Program-made: the position numbers and the translations under genes | The notes under the pieces: generated by a model | Seen by the model: the letters and a program-made list of their open reading frames with translations, nothing else | Databases searched by the model: none | What the model was told of the DNA's origin: nothing | From: Chamaecyparis obtusa | Lineage: Eukaryota > Streptophyta > Pinopsida > Cupressales > Cupressaceae | Length of the DNA stretch: 64,000 nucleotides | Reading direction: 5' to 3' | NCBI GenBank assembly: GCA_027943335.1 | Contig: BSBK01002802.1 | Coordinates: 248,001-312,000 of the forward strand | Shown here: piece by piece, positions 12,723 to 25,580 of the stretch | Layout of the letters: every line of letters starts with the position of its first letter | Position numbering within the stretch: the first letter of the stretch is position 1

Positions 12723-15700
12723 TGAATCAATACAAAATTTAGATTTTTTTTTTCTCATATTAACCCTCATCTTTAATATTGTATGTCTAAAAATCTTCAT
12801 TTATAATTTCATGCTTCTCCTTACAAATATATGAGGGAGAAAAAGGTCTATATAATGATTTTTTATTTTGTTCAAGCTCTTATCAGTCATTGGACAAGTA
12901 GATATCTTGGCAATATAATATGTCTTAAAGTTTTGATATTGTTTTCTTAATTTATAGACTTATGGAGCTAATATGTATTTAAAAGGAATCGTTACGGTTT
13001 GAATTATAATATGAATTTTTTTAATAAAGTGAATTCATAGGAAATGAAATAGCATTTGGTTAGTTGTCAACCTAAGTAGAGATGTTTATAAATGATATTC
13101 TTCCTCAATAATATAGCTTTTATTACCAAATTATAATGGAGATGGTGTGCAGAGAAATATGTCTTATAGGAGAAAAATTTAAGCTCCAATACTGAAACAT
13201 TGAGGATCATAATTTCATCTCTATGATGCCAAACCTTGGCAAACATTTTTAGATATGGAAAAATATGAAATTAAATTGTAGTTTGATTAAAGCTATCCTT
13301 TTATCTACATTGTTTGGATGAGATACCTTGTCATTTTCTATGATGATGTGCATGTGACAAGAATAGCCTTCTTTGTATAGAATTCCTCATTTCCTAGAAT
13401 TAAAAATAAATGTATTGAAGTTGTTTGGATTTATGTTTATTTTTTTCTCTAGTATGCAATCACGTGAGATGATGCGAGGATTCAAAAAATGGAAATATAA
13501 ATATCTTTTTCAATATCAACAATTCCTTCTCCTCATTGACCATTTAGCTCATACTTCAATATCCTAAATTTTTTCTTTAGATAGACATTTTGATTTTGTT
13601 GGATGAATTTTGAAAGGTTCTAGGTTCTAGCATTATACTTGAAGTACTTTATTAAACTCTTCAAAAGTTCAAAATTCAATCCTTTTACATGATCTTGTAG
13701 CTGTAGATAATTTATTTATCAAGATAATTTTTATAAAAAAAGGAGTTGTTGGTTTCAGTAGATATATTATTTGTCTTCGAGATGAATATCCTTGTATAAA
13801 TCTTCTTTTAGTTCACCTCTTTGCTAGTTTTCTTCACCATTTGTTATGTGATTTTTTTGAATTATTGAAATAATTTTCTCTATCTTGATCTTTTGAATAA
13901 GAAATGACCTCTTGTGAAACTAAAATATCTTATTCGTTTGCATGATAATTGTCCTAGTTTGATATGCAAGAGTATTTTGTGAGAGTAAATTAGGAATAGA
14001 ATAATAGCCAATCTAAGAGAAACCTATTGAGTTTGGATTCAAGATTGTCAACTAAGATCTTGGTGGAAGCTAATAGTTCTAATGAGACTTGGAATCTTAT
14101 AGCTTTTCACTATTTTTCTTCTTCCAACAATAACTCTCTAGATGACACCTCAATGACTTATCCATTATTTGTTTTTTAATTTGACTCACTTTATTAACCT
14201 AAGAAAACTTAGGACAGAGGAAAATAAAAAAATCCCACTAAGAAATGAAAATCTACACTAACAACAAGAGCATCAACCTTTCATTTAAAGTTCTAATATT
14301 GTTTAAGTGGAATCAAAGTAGAAGAGAAGAAAAATAGGCAATTGATTTTTCAGTTCAATCAACTTCTAATTGGAATGACATTAAGGTTGATATTGGAAAT
14401 GAACAAGGTTGCCCTATCCAAGAAATGAGTAGATTATTTGGTGACTTCTGGGTTATTGACTACAATGCCTCTCTAGATTTATAATTCTCTCTATTGCATT
14501 GGTTCTTTTCATTTTCTTTATGTTCATTCAATTATTTTTAATTTTATTATTACTGTTTTTAAACAGTTTGCCTATTGGTCCATTTTTAAGCTGATAGGCT
14601 TTATGTGGGAGCTTTGCTTCCGGAAATGACTTTTTTCTCCCGGAAAGTTGTTAGCCCTCTTCTGGAATAATTTTGATTTTCCGACAATGGGAAGCATTTT
14701 AGATTTTTATAGCAACTTACCTTATAAATTTCTTAAAATTCTCGAGCCTTTTTTTGAATTACTTGGAAATTTTCCTGATTATTTTCCTGATTTATGATAT
14801 TGCATTGAGACATTAACATCTCTCACCAATTTAGAATAAGGTCAATTTTTCAAATTTTGTTACTTAGATTAATAGAATTTTTAAGGATTAACTGTACTTT
14901 TTATTTTTATATATGTATTTATTAAGTTTTTTTGTATGTATTTTTCAAGAATCAACAATTATATAGTCAATTGTATATAAACATCATGCAATTTCCTAAC
15001 ATTCACCTACAACAAATTTACTTTCTACATAAAAACTAAATTAAAAATTAATGTAAAAATATATTTATTTTAAAATTTCCTATTTTAAATTGAAAAAAGA
15101 AAACCTATCGGCTCATCATTGCATGCACAAAAGTATGAGATTGCTAGTTTAAACTTATGGGAGAACATTACTTGTGATACTCAAGAGCTTGTGCAATCTT
15201 TATGGAAACAAATGCTTGCACTCTATCTACAAGATTTAGAGGTTTCCTTCTTTCTTGATATTGTCTATTTTTAGTCTACTTAGATTTTTCTATTCTTTAA
15301 AATTTATGTTCCATAATTTTTTAAGACAAGAAAATCCCACCTTTAATCATTGTTAAATGGTATGATTTATTTACCTTAATATTAAAAAAGAACACATAAT
15401 AAAAACTAATAAACAAATAAAATAACATAATTTTAAATATTTGGTATGAAGCTCCATTGTCATTGAGACTAAGAATTGCTCTTTCTTAGGAAATATGTAC
15501 ATGAAAAATCTTGGTATTATCAAGTAATCAGAGAAGCAAATGTTTATCTATTTTGTTGAAGTAACATTTTCAATGTCAACTAATTCTAAGATTGATTTAT
15601 TGAGTGAGGGGACAGTTGAATAGTTAGAAACTCTCATCATCAAATTGTATTAAAAACAAGTTGAACTACAGAAATTCAATTTGTGAGATAATCTGTTCCA

Positions 15701-15780
15701 TAGACTTTCTTTAAAAATAATTTCTTCCCATTGAAATCAACTATTACTGCTCTCTACATAATTATATAGGAATATATAGG
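12723..15780. other. Gene-free AT-rich stretch upstream of the USP gene
   Basis: No coding region with recognisable motifs was found on either strand. Around 14290-14480 the plus strand reads for a while like degraded coding sequence but I cannot assign it. Close to the USP gene, TATA-rich text at about 15755-15790 (two copies of GGAATATAT) could hold its core promoter, but it is too generic to call. Confidence 0.45.
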
Positions 15781-16078
15781 AATATATCCAATAGAAATTG
15801 TTCCAATCCCTGAACACTCTTCTTCATACAGCCACAACATATTCCCGTTTCAACAGCAAAAATCCAGGCGAGACTATTGCTGTTTACATAAATCTGACCA
15901 AGTTGCTATTTCATGTCCAAAAAATCAAGCTGACGCAATTATTTTCAAATTTCACCATTAATATGGGTGATATGATTCTTCTTATAAACAAATTCACTTC
16001 CCACTACTGTATATCTTTTATCAGAGGCCAACTTCTCCAACTACTACATATCCCCAAGTCTAGTGTCGCTATCCTGTC

Positions 16079-17017
16079 ATGGAGAACAAACAAATCGATT
16101 CAAGAGCAACAGGAAATAGTAATAAAATGAGATATGAAGAGGAGGAAAATGCAGTGAATGTTAGAAAAAGAGTGGTGGTAGTTGTGGATGAATCTCCTGA
16201 AGCAAAGGTGGCATTGTTGTGGGCTCTCTCTCATCTTCTCAACGACTTCGACACTCTAATACTACTCTACATTGTCAACTCTGGAAATGGGCATTCAAGA
16301 AATTTGGGTTTTGAATTGGCCAAATCTTTCAAGGAATTATCCAAGGCACAAAGACCACAGGTATTTTCTTTATACAATTTTTTTAAGATGATTCATTCAA
16401 AATAATATAGATGAAATAAGTACATACAAATATATCTTTGATCAAATATGGATAAATGGAAAACATACTAGATTTTTGTGAAATTTTTAGTATTTGTTCT
16501 TCATGATCTGTATCCTCCGTGCTCCGTGCTGTGAATCCACAGAAAATTTGAAAAAAAGATAGTATGTTTTCTTCAATCTGAAAAAAAAATCTTTTTTGAC
16601 TTAGTACATTTTATATGGAGCTTAGCCAGCGCCAAAAAAAAGTAACTTTAAATTTTGCTGTCAATGATGGCACAGGTACAAACTAAAGTAGTTGTTGTGG
16701 AAGGAGATAAAGGGCCTACCATTGTAGATGAGGTCAAGAAGTTGAAGGCCTCGATGCTTGTTTTAGGCCAGAAAAAGCGTTCTTTGTTTCAGAGGTATGA
16801 AGAAGTTCTTTATGATCTGCATTGGGTATTGTATATAAATGGTGAATTAGCATGTTCATACATTAGCAGGATGTTTCATGCAAAGAAAGATGGATTGGTA
16901 GATTACTGCATTGCAAATACAAAGTGTTTGACATTTGGGGTAAGGAAGAAGAACAGCAAGCTTGGTGGGTACATCATCAACAGCCGCAAGCACAAAAATT
17001 TCTGGCTTTTGGCATAG
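16079..17017 (+). CDS. Universal stress protein (plant USP-A domain), three exons
   Basis: Exons are 16079-16360, 16676-16794 and 16870-17017. The junctions are CAG|GTATTT...CACAG|GTACAA and CAGAG|GTATGA...AGCAG|GATG, and the frame is kept across both, giving 182 residues. The N-terminal strand-loop reads RVVVVVDESPEAKVALLWAL, typical of USP nucleotide-binding folds. The middle has DEVKKLKASMLVLGQKK. The C-terminus has VDYCI-NTKCLTFGVRKK and ends KNFWLLA, characteristic of one plant USP subfamily. That subfamily lacks the classic GxxGxxxxxxxxxG(S/T) ATP loop, as does this protein. An alternative start is ATG at 16127. Intron 1 (315 bp) is mostly MITE-like sequence. The tandem duplication boundary at 16922 lies inside exon 3, so only the end of this gene was copied downstream. 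Role: predicted soluble stress-associated protein; ligand not known. Confidence 0.82.
16405..16633. mobile_element. Decayed MITE in intron 1 of the USP gene
   Basis: It aligns along its whole length with the MITE at 52131-52364: shared TTTGATCAAAT/TTGACCAAAT, TTGTTCTTCATGATCTG, the AATCTGAAAAAAAAA run and a terminal inverted repeat. The right end here reads TTTTATATGGAGCTTAGCCA, the inverse complement of the left end of the other copy. The left terminal repeat has decayed and I found no target duplication, so its left limit is approximate. Confidence 0.65.
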
Positions 17018-17766
17018 AATTTTTTGGTTCTCAAGCTTTGATCAACAAAAAGAATGTTTTTTTCTGGGTATCACTTGTTGTTTTACGCAATGATACTTGT
17101 AGAAATGAAATATGTTTAGTAGATATTATCAAAGTTTTGATCAGCAAAAGAAATGATACTTGTACAAATATGTTTAGTAGAGATTATCAAATAACAGAAG
17201 GTTTATGTATTATTTGGTGTTTCGATGAAAGTTTGAGAGAGAATGTATGATTTAATGGTCACTCTTATTTGTCAGACATTTAACTCTCCTTTGAACTATC
17301 TTCATGCAAAAAAATTGGCTTTTAGCATAGAATTATATGTTCTCAAGTTTTGATTATCATAAGAAATTATATTTGCAGAAATATGTTTAGTAGAGATAAT
17401 CAAATAGTAGAAAGCTTAGATATCATTTGTTCTTTTGATGAAAGCTTCAGACCAGCCTAAAATTAATTATAATTTTATAAAGATCTTAACATCTTTTGAT
17501 TTGTGTTTTATGAAAAATATCTAGCAATAATTTAAAATGGAGTATTTTATTTAAGAAAATAATGAAATTATATTATTTTTCTTAGATTTTTTAAATGAGA
17601 AATATTTCAAGATAGATGCAATTAATTAAAATAAGAAGTATGTATTAAAAAGTAATATTTTATTTTTTTATTTAATAAAAATTATAAAAAATAAAAAGTT
17701 AATAAGAATCATAAAATTTCTTACTGTAATTAAAGAATGTTTTTAAAATTGATAAATTTAAAATTA

Positions 17767-17965
17767 GATAAGATAAGATAAGTTAAGATAAGATAAGATA
17801 AATTTATTAATGTTCAACAAGAGACCAACAAGAGTCTAAGGGACTGAAAATGTACAGCAAAAGGAACAACGAACCAATAGTGGCCGGGAAAGCAACCAAG
17901 ATCGAAAAAAAGAAAGAAGAGAACAAGAAACAACAAGCAAGAAGGACAGACACAAGTGAAGGACT
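17767..17965. repeat. About 0.2-kb insertion with a GATAA microsatellite, private to unit 1
   Basis: Unit 2 reads AAATTAGAAAAAAAACTTC at about 36144, while unit 1 has about 200 bp between AAATTAG and AAAAAAAACTTCC. The block starts with a (GATAA)n run (about 17767-17802) and continues with less AT-rich sequence. A short repeat tail next to unique sequence resembles the tail of a small retroposon on the minus strand, but no target duplication is clear. Confidence 0.5.
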
Positions 17966-19359
17966 AAAGAAAAAAAAACTTCCAAAACCTAAAATTATTC
18001 TAAAATTATTTTAAAAAATCCAAAATGGTGTATGGATTATTAAAATTAGGCTTGCTTGATAATATGTTGTATAATAATCTAAAAAATACTAAGTGCGTTA
18101 TTTAATATATTTCAACATTATATAATAATATATCAAATAAAAAAATGTGATCTAATTTTTTGTTAAACTATAACATATCATTTAAAATTTTAAAAATAGT
18201 GCATAGACTACTAAAGCTAGGCTTGCTTGAGAATATGTAGTATAATAATGTAAAAACTACTAAGATGATTATTTAATATATTTTGGTACAAAGTTAGACC
18301 TAATATTATATAGTGTTATTATACCTATAATTACACAGCATAATAGCAATGCTTTAAGCCTGAAAAATGGTCCCAATGCCATACAAAGTAGAGTTAGGTT
18401 TCAAATAATTTCCTAGCCCTTTAAAGAGCTACAAAAAAAAAACACAATATGATCACAATACAACAATGAGGAAACACAAAACTAACAATTAAGAAAGACT
18501 ATAATAAAAGTTGTTGACAAAAAACAACAAACAAATATCATGACTAGGTGATTGCATCAAACCTAGAGAAGAAAAATCCTTAATTTAGGGATGAGGATTT
18601 GAGATATGCATTTCAATACCTTTCTTCCTATATTGAATAATAGTCTAATAAAACACATAATCTCCACCACTAGATAACAAAAAGGGAGGAGGATAAACAT
18701 TTCATTGGCCCCAATAGGAGAAAAGGCACAAGAGGGGAGGGAAATTAAATAAGATGGCCAAAAAGGAGAAATTGAATGAGTGTGTTGGAGCTCTTAATTT
18801 ATGGCAAAATCATATAGTGATAAAATCCTAAAAATGACCTCCTAAACTCCATGCCCAATAATCAATGAGATGATAGATCACATGACATAGGATGCACCAT
18901 TATATTATTTTCAATTCAAATATGAAGGATTAAGGAAAGAAGCTTTGTGATAGGAACACTTAGAATTTTGTGAGTCAAGGTTTCAAATATGCCAGAATTT
19001 CAACTTTCTGTAAAGATGATGTCTATAAAGGTTGGAAATGTTCAAAAATTAAAAATCTAAAATAGACCTAGTTTAGAAAATCCAATTTCCAATCTCCAAT
19101 CAAAATATTAGCTTTTAACGAGATGTTTTGGGTTTCTGACCAAAACTAATCCGAAAGATAGGTAGTTATTAGTTAATTTGTTGATTAAAATTTTCAACAG
19201 AAGTTTCTTAATTTTAATGTAGGGTGGTGTCTTTTCACCCTAAAGGGGTGTGAAAACTATTCAACCACATATATATGTGGTATAAAATGTAAACAAATGG
19301 GTAAATCAACATCATCAATTGTAAAAATCATTATCTCAACTTTGATCAGGGGAGCAGGG

Positions 19360-21201
19360 ATGGAGGGAGCGAGAGTAGGAGCAGGGGTGGGGGGTTTTTT
19401 GAATTTGGGAGTAGGCCGGAAACCTATTTTGCAGGCGCTGGATTTTTCTACGGATGCCCGTAATGATGGCCTTCAAGCGGATCAAGACACAGAAGACTCA
19501 TCAAACAAGGATGGGGCCCCATGTGACAAACAAAAAGATCTAGGTAAAGGGGATGCAGGGGTGGTGGGGCTATCCAGCGTTCTCCCCCTTCTAGACTCAT
19601 GCACGGGGGCTTAGTCATGTGATCAGGAAGGAAATGCCTTGAATCATCGTTGGTCAACATTATTTGGGGTTAAGCCCACAAGCAAGTCATCTTTCCCAAT
19701 AATAAAGGACCTATCTAATAAGGAAAAGGGTAAATTCGCTATTGTGATACCTAACGAACTGGTTTACTACAATATTACTACCATGGTTCTCACTCTGGTT
19801 GGAAAATTTGTTGGGTCGAGGCCAAATATTGACATAGTTATGACTTTTTCTAAGAAACAGTGGGACCTAAAGGGTCAAGTTCAAATAACTGCTATGGCAA
19901 AGGGCTTTCTGTCATTTGAGTTCTCCTGCCAAGAGGACTATGCTAAAATCTTAAGTGCTGGAACATGGACTATTGGGAAATCCTCTTTGGCACTAAAAAA
20001 ATGGTCTCCTAAATTGGATCTTAATGATTCATTCTTTGTCCAAGCCCTTGTATGGGTAAGATTACCAGAACTTCCTTTGGAATTTTGGTATGAAGACATT
20101 TTTGATGGAGTAGCCAAATCCTTTGGAGAACTTCTATCGATAGACCCATTGATGGTGGCTAGGCGGTGTCTTACTTATGCCAGGATTTTCATAGGGGTGG
20201 AAGAGGGGAAAGATATGCCAGAGATCATAAAGATTCATTCAAAACTAGGCAAAAGATTGCAGAAACTAGATTATGAAAGTGTCCCCTTTTCTTGTTTCCA
20301 CTACAAGAAAGTTGGACACTATGCCAAAATGTGCCTTGTGCTCTTGGCTTTAGAAAAGGACAGGAAAGCTAGGAAGGCCCAAAGGAAAGTTGGAAAGACT
20401 AAGGACCAAGATCTGGCAGGCTCAATAATGGAAAAAAACCAGAAGTTCTAGGAGGGAATCAAGGCAAACATCAACAAAGTTTAGAAGAAAAAGGACTCCA
20501 ATGTGGTGATCCTAGAAATGAATAAGAACCAAGAGGGAATGGTAGAGAATAACAATAATGTTTCTAGGGAGAACTCCTTGCATCAACATGAAATATTTGT
20601 GGAGAGGGAGGAGTTTCTTCCCTTAGATGGGCCTAAAAAGGTTCTGGAAGTTAATATCCTACAAGACGTCTTAGGAGAGGATAGTGTTATGGAAGAGCTA
20701 AGATTAGCTGAAGGAGGAGACTCTTGCCCAATTCTCTGTGGGATGGCCCACCTCTCCTTTGTCCCGAATTCCCTAGAATCTTCTATGGAGGATGGTATAT
20801 TCAGTGCTAAGCAGTAAATGCAGATGGGTGTTTCCCCTAAGCAATCAAACCCTAATCATAGTACAAAGAGTGTACCCTCTGGACAGGTTTTCAAGATGGA
20901 AGAATTGCTAAAATTGGTATCCTCGGGGCAACTTACAAGAATGGAAGAAATCTTTGCAAAATACAAAGAAGGGGTGGGGGGAGAGTGGACTAAGGGTCAA
21001 AAGAAGAAATCAAATAGCATGGATCCCTCCCCAGTCTCTCCAGCAGCAACCAGGAGAAGGAATAAAGCTGATGTGGGGGCCAAGTCAAAAAATCCAAGGA
21101 GAAAGAAAGCTACCCAAGTCTGGCAAGAAGAAGCCAACAATAACATAGCAGATGGAACCCAAAAGACCATCCTGGAAGCATGCACATCCAAAAAGAAATG
21201 A
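19360..21201 (+). pseudogene. LINE ORF1: DUF4283-like RNA-binding protein with degenerate zinc knuckle
   Basis: One reading frame runs from ATG 19360 to TGA 21199-21201, interrupted by stops at about 19612, 20449, 20482 and 20815. The central part (19720-20300) has the features of the plant DUF4283 domain: FLSFEFSCQEDYAKIL, then W-IGKSSLALKKWSP, VWVRLPELPLEFW, and a retroviral-type knuckle region CFHYKKVGHYAKMC. In the canonical knuckle (C-x2-C-x4-H-x4-C) the second Cys is replaced by Tyr here. The last 130 residues are basic (SPAATRRRNK, NPRRKKATQ). The known role of LINE ORF1 is to coat the element RNA. The ORF1 stop overlaps the ORF2 start as ATGA. Confidence 0.82.
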
Positions 21202-24200
21202 AACTAATCTCTTGGAATATTCATGGGCTTAATGGCTCACACAAGAAGGATGTTATAAGGAATATGATAAGGGATCATAGACTAGATATTATGTTAATCC
21301 ACAAAACTAAGATGAAGTAGGAAAATCTAGAGGGCATTAGATTTTGTAAATCTATGGATATGATTGCAACCAGCTATGATGGAGCTTCCAGAGTTTTGAT
21401 GACTATGTGAAACTCCTCTCACCTGAAGGCTAAAGTCATTCACGAAGAAGGTAAATTGCTTCTTATGAATCTTACTAGTATTAAGGATAATGATAGTTGG
21501 TATATCATGAATATTTGTGCCACTAATTCTAAAAAAGGTAGAAGATATTATTGGGAAAAACTTAGAGGAATAGCTTCTATATGTGATATATCTAAGGGGA
21601 TTATCACGGGGGACTTTAATACCCCCCCTTAAAGAAGGGAAAAAATAGGGAGGTATCTCTTGTGACTTGGAAAGAAGGCAAGATCTCATGGACTTCATCA
21701 ACAATCAAGCCCTCTTAGATGTGGACCTACAGGGTGCAAGCTTTACCTGGTCCAACAAGAGAGTTTGGCATGAATGCATCCAAGTCCGGTTGGACCATGC
21801 TCTGATTACTGTTGATTGGTTGAATTCCTACAATTGCAATTTATCTACTTTGGTGAGGATCGGATCAGATCACTCACCCCTATCTCTCTCTTTGGACCTG
21901 CTTGTAAAGAAAAGGAACTTACCCTTCATATTCAAGAAGATGTGGATCATTCATCCAAATATGACAAACAAAATTAAGGAATGGTGGAATATTGATGTTA
22001 AGGGCTCAACTATGTTCAGGGTGGCTAAAAAACTTAGAAATATTAAGATTAATATCAAGCAATAGAACAAGAAATAATTTGGTAATATCTTTTCTTCTAA
22101 AAAAAAGGCTATCATGGATCTTAATCTAGTCCAAGAGGAAATCCAGAGAGAGGGGTATGATGAGGATAGGCTGCATAAAGAGAAATATCTGATATCAGAA
22201 TACCACAATGTCATAGGGAAGGAGGAAATTTACTGGAAGCATAGATCTAGATCCATTTGGTTAAGGGAGGGGGACCGAAACACTAGGTTCTTCCACTTAT
22301 CTACGATGAAACACAAGGCTTCTAGCACAATTAGTAGTATAAAGAGGGGGGATCAGTTATTGTAGGAGGACAAGGATATTGCTAATGAATCCATTTCTTT
22401 TTTCTCCTCCCTTCTTTCAAAAGACCATGAGCTCTCTAAGGAGGACCAGGATACCCTCCTGGGCAATATACCCAAAATCATCTCTGAAGATAAAAACAAA
22501 GTTTTATGTTCTATTCCAAATATGGAAGAAGTTAAAAAATCCTTGCAGTCTCTCCCTGGAGATAAAGCCCTGAGACCGGATGGTTTCCTGATGTTCTTCT
22601 TCCAAATGTTCAAGGAAGTGGTTAAATTTGATTTGGTCAAAGCATTGCAGGAATTCTTTGGATAAAAAAACCTCCTCAAATAACTTAATTTTACTTTCTT
22701 GGTTCTCATCCCCAAAGTCCCAGGGGTGGACTCTATGGAGCTATTCAGACCCATTAGCTTATGCAACTCTTTCTACAAGATAATCTCGAAAGTCATCACC
22801 ATATAATTCTCAAGGTGCTCCCGTCTATCACGGCTCACTAGCAGTCTGGATTCGTGCTGGGTAGACAAATTCTTAATTCCATCATGGTGGTGTACAAAGT
22901 GATCCACTCCTTAGATGCTGGTAAGAGGGAAGGTTCCCTTCTCAAGCTCGACTTGTCCAAGGTTTATCATTGTGTTGACTGGCCTTTCTTGCTAAGGGTT
23001 CTTGGAGCTTTTGGTTTCAACTTAAACACTTGCAAGATCATCCATCAACTCATATCTACTCCTTCACTAGTGATCCTGGTCAATGGCTCCCCGTCGGCTT
23101 TTTTCAAATCTTCTAGGGGTTTGAGACAAGGAGACCCCCTATCTCCCATTCTTTTCATAATTCTAGTTGTATACCTTGGGAGACTAATTTCAACTAATAG
23201 GAGGAATGGGGATTTGAAAGGTATCATGTCATCTTCTGGAAACACTTTCTTTTCTCACCAACAATTCATTGATGACACCATTTTAGGTGGGGAGGCTTCG
23301 ATGAGTGAAGCCAGAGTGATGGAGAACTGGCTTAATTCTTACACTAGGTCTACTGGTCAATCCATTAATTGGACTAAAAGCTCTATTTTCTTCATCAATA
23401 CTCCTAAGGAGAGACAGAGGAGAATAGAGGATATCTTGGGTTGCGACATTGATACTCCTTCAAATTATTTGGGTCTTCATTTAGGCGTCACGCCCTCTGA
23501 TTCTTTCTGGAACAAACTCATTGATAGATTCAACACGAAATTGGTAGGTTGGAAGGGGATCACACTCAGTCAAGTGGGCAAAATCCAGCTAGTTAAATCT
23601 ACCCTGCAAAATCTTCCTACCTATTCTTTAAGTCTGTTCTCAATACCTGCTAAAACTACGAAGGTGATGGAAAAACTTTAGACAAGATTTCTTTCATCGA
23701 GGACATATGAGAATAAGAGACTCCCTCTTATTGCTTGGGACAAAGTTTGTCTTCCTAAAAGAGCTAGAGGATTAGGGATAAGGAGAATTAGACCTTTCAG
23801 TAAAGCTCTCCAAGTGAAACAGATATGCCATATTTTCAATAGTAAGGGGGAATGGCGAGACACTTTTGAAGATAAGTATCTTTCTAATAACTCCATAAAT
23901 CATTTTTTTGGTTGTAATGATATTCCAAAAGGACCTTATATTTGGAATGGCTTCTTAAATGCTAAGGATATTTCCAACTCTAAAGAAAAATGGAAGATTG
24001 GTAATGGTCAAACTATAAACTTCTAGAATGATAATTGGCTCCTGTTGGGACCCCTGTGAGACTGTGAGCCTTTCAATATGTGGATGGATGAGTGTATCCA
24101 AAAATACGGTTCTCAAGTCTATAATTATAGAGTGGGTAATGCCTGGGTGAACCTATCCTCTCTATCTCTGGACCTAAATCCTCTTACGATTGTTCTAAAT

Positions 24201-25357
24201 GTGGTTTCCCTCTCCCCTTCTCAGGATATTTTGATTTGGGATGGTTACCTTGATGGGGCCTTTTCATTTTCTTTTTCTTATTCTTTCAAAATGCATAAGG
24301 AAGCCAAGCCTATTTGGGCCAAAGCCTGGTTCCCTAGCCTTATTTCCAAAATTAATGTCTTCTTCTAGATTTTGCTTCAGAATCACATCCTCACTGTTGA
24401 TAATCTTTTGAAGAGAGGTATCCCGATTCCCAATAGGTGTGTGCTTTGTAAATGCCAAGCGGAGTCTGTGGACCACATGTTCATTCATTTCCCTTATGTT
24501 AGTAAGGTTTGGTAGTATCTTCTCTCTTCTTTTGGGTTGCATTGGTGTTTTCCCTCCTCTATACAAGAGATTTTTTCCCAATGGTCCTTGCCTTTTAAGA
24601 ACGGTGATCTTCACAAATTATTCTCCTGGGTTCTCCCGCACCTTTATTGGGGTGTGTGGAAAGAGCATAACAATTGTATCTTCAAGGATTGTTGTGCTCC
24701 CCCCAAAATCATTTTTGAAAAGATCCACCATGCTTTAAAAGAAAACTTTGTTACCTGTGGTGGTACTAATCCTTTTGTAGGAAAAGACAAGAATGGAGAC
24801 CCAAAGAAGAAGAACAAAAGATAGACTTGCACTTGGAGCTATCCCTCGAAAGGCTGGTCTAAGGCTAACTTTGATGGTGCTTCCAAAGGTAATTCGAGAA
24901 AGGAAGGAAGCGGTGGTGTGATAGTAAACTGCTACGAAAAGTGTATTTCTACGTTATCCTCCCTCTTGGCACCCAATCTAACCACTATGCTAAAGATAAT
25001 GCGACCCATCTAGTCACAAAATTAGCCCATGATATTGGAGTTAAAAATCTCTGGCTCGAAGGTGACTCTAATAATATCATAAATTTTTTAAACTACCTTC
25101 ATTCCCCATCATGGACTATAGCCAATATGATTGAAGAAACACACACTCTTTTGAATTCATTTGAAAATGTACACATATCCCACATGTAGAGGGAAGGCAA
25201 CCAAGTTGCTAATTGATTTTCCAACTTGGTAGTTAAAAGAGACACTATGATCAGACGGCTACACGGTGGAGATCTCCCATGTGAGGTGAAGGATTTATTA
25301 AAAAGGGATAGAATTCAAGGAAAGGAGGGAATCAAAATTAGAAATCATGAAATTTAA
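21198..25357 (+). pseudogene. LINE ORF2: endonuclease, reverse transcriptase, zf-RVT and RNase H (broken)
   Basis: It starts MKLISWNIHGLNG, the usual beginning of an APE-type LINE endonuclease; GDFN (about 21620) and SDHSPL (about 21868) are also present. RT follows from about 22100: [59 protein letters not shown], and QFIDDT where FADD is usual. In the motif normally KAYD the sequence is KVYH, so a catalytic Asp is lost. A zinc-binding zf-RVT segment lies at about 24430-24510 (RCVLCKCQAESVDHMF). An RNase H domain lies at about 24840-25240 (NFDGASKGN, LEGDSNNII, REGNQVAN). Stops and frameshifts are spread along the whole length, so it is non-functional. Confidence 0.88.
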
Positions 25358-25580
25358 TGTTGCTTATCGGATGTGCTTTCCCATAAATGGGAAGTACCAG
25401 AATGGAAGGAAGAATAATTACTCCAAGTCCCATTCTCATGCTTTCTAGGTGCCCATTTCCAAAGTTAATACCTACCTTTTATAGCATAATAGTAGAAAGA
25501 TATGGAATACCTTGGCGAGAAAGTATTTGAACAACTGTAATTTGTTACACCAGCGAGATTGTTCGAACCACATTTTTTCT

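Noticed and set aside
15798..16130. A separate 110-codon gene overlapping the USP start
   Set aside because: Its frame has no recognisable motif and overlaps the USP first exon in another frame; it is best read as USP 5' flank and leader.
17760..17810. A CRISPR-like or regulatory repeat array
   Set aside because: It is a simple GATAA microsatellite without spacers in a plant nuclear context.
19639..20451. An independent cellular DUF4283 zinc-knuckle gene
   Set aside because: It lies inside the 18-bp target duplications of the LINE and directly precedes the endonuclease ORF, so it is LINE ORF1.
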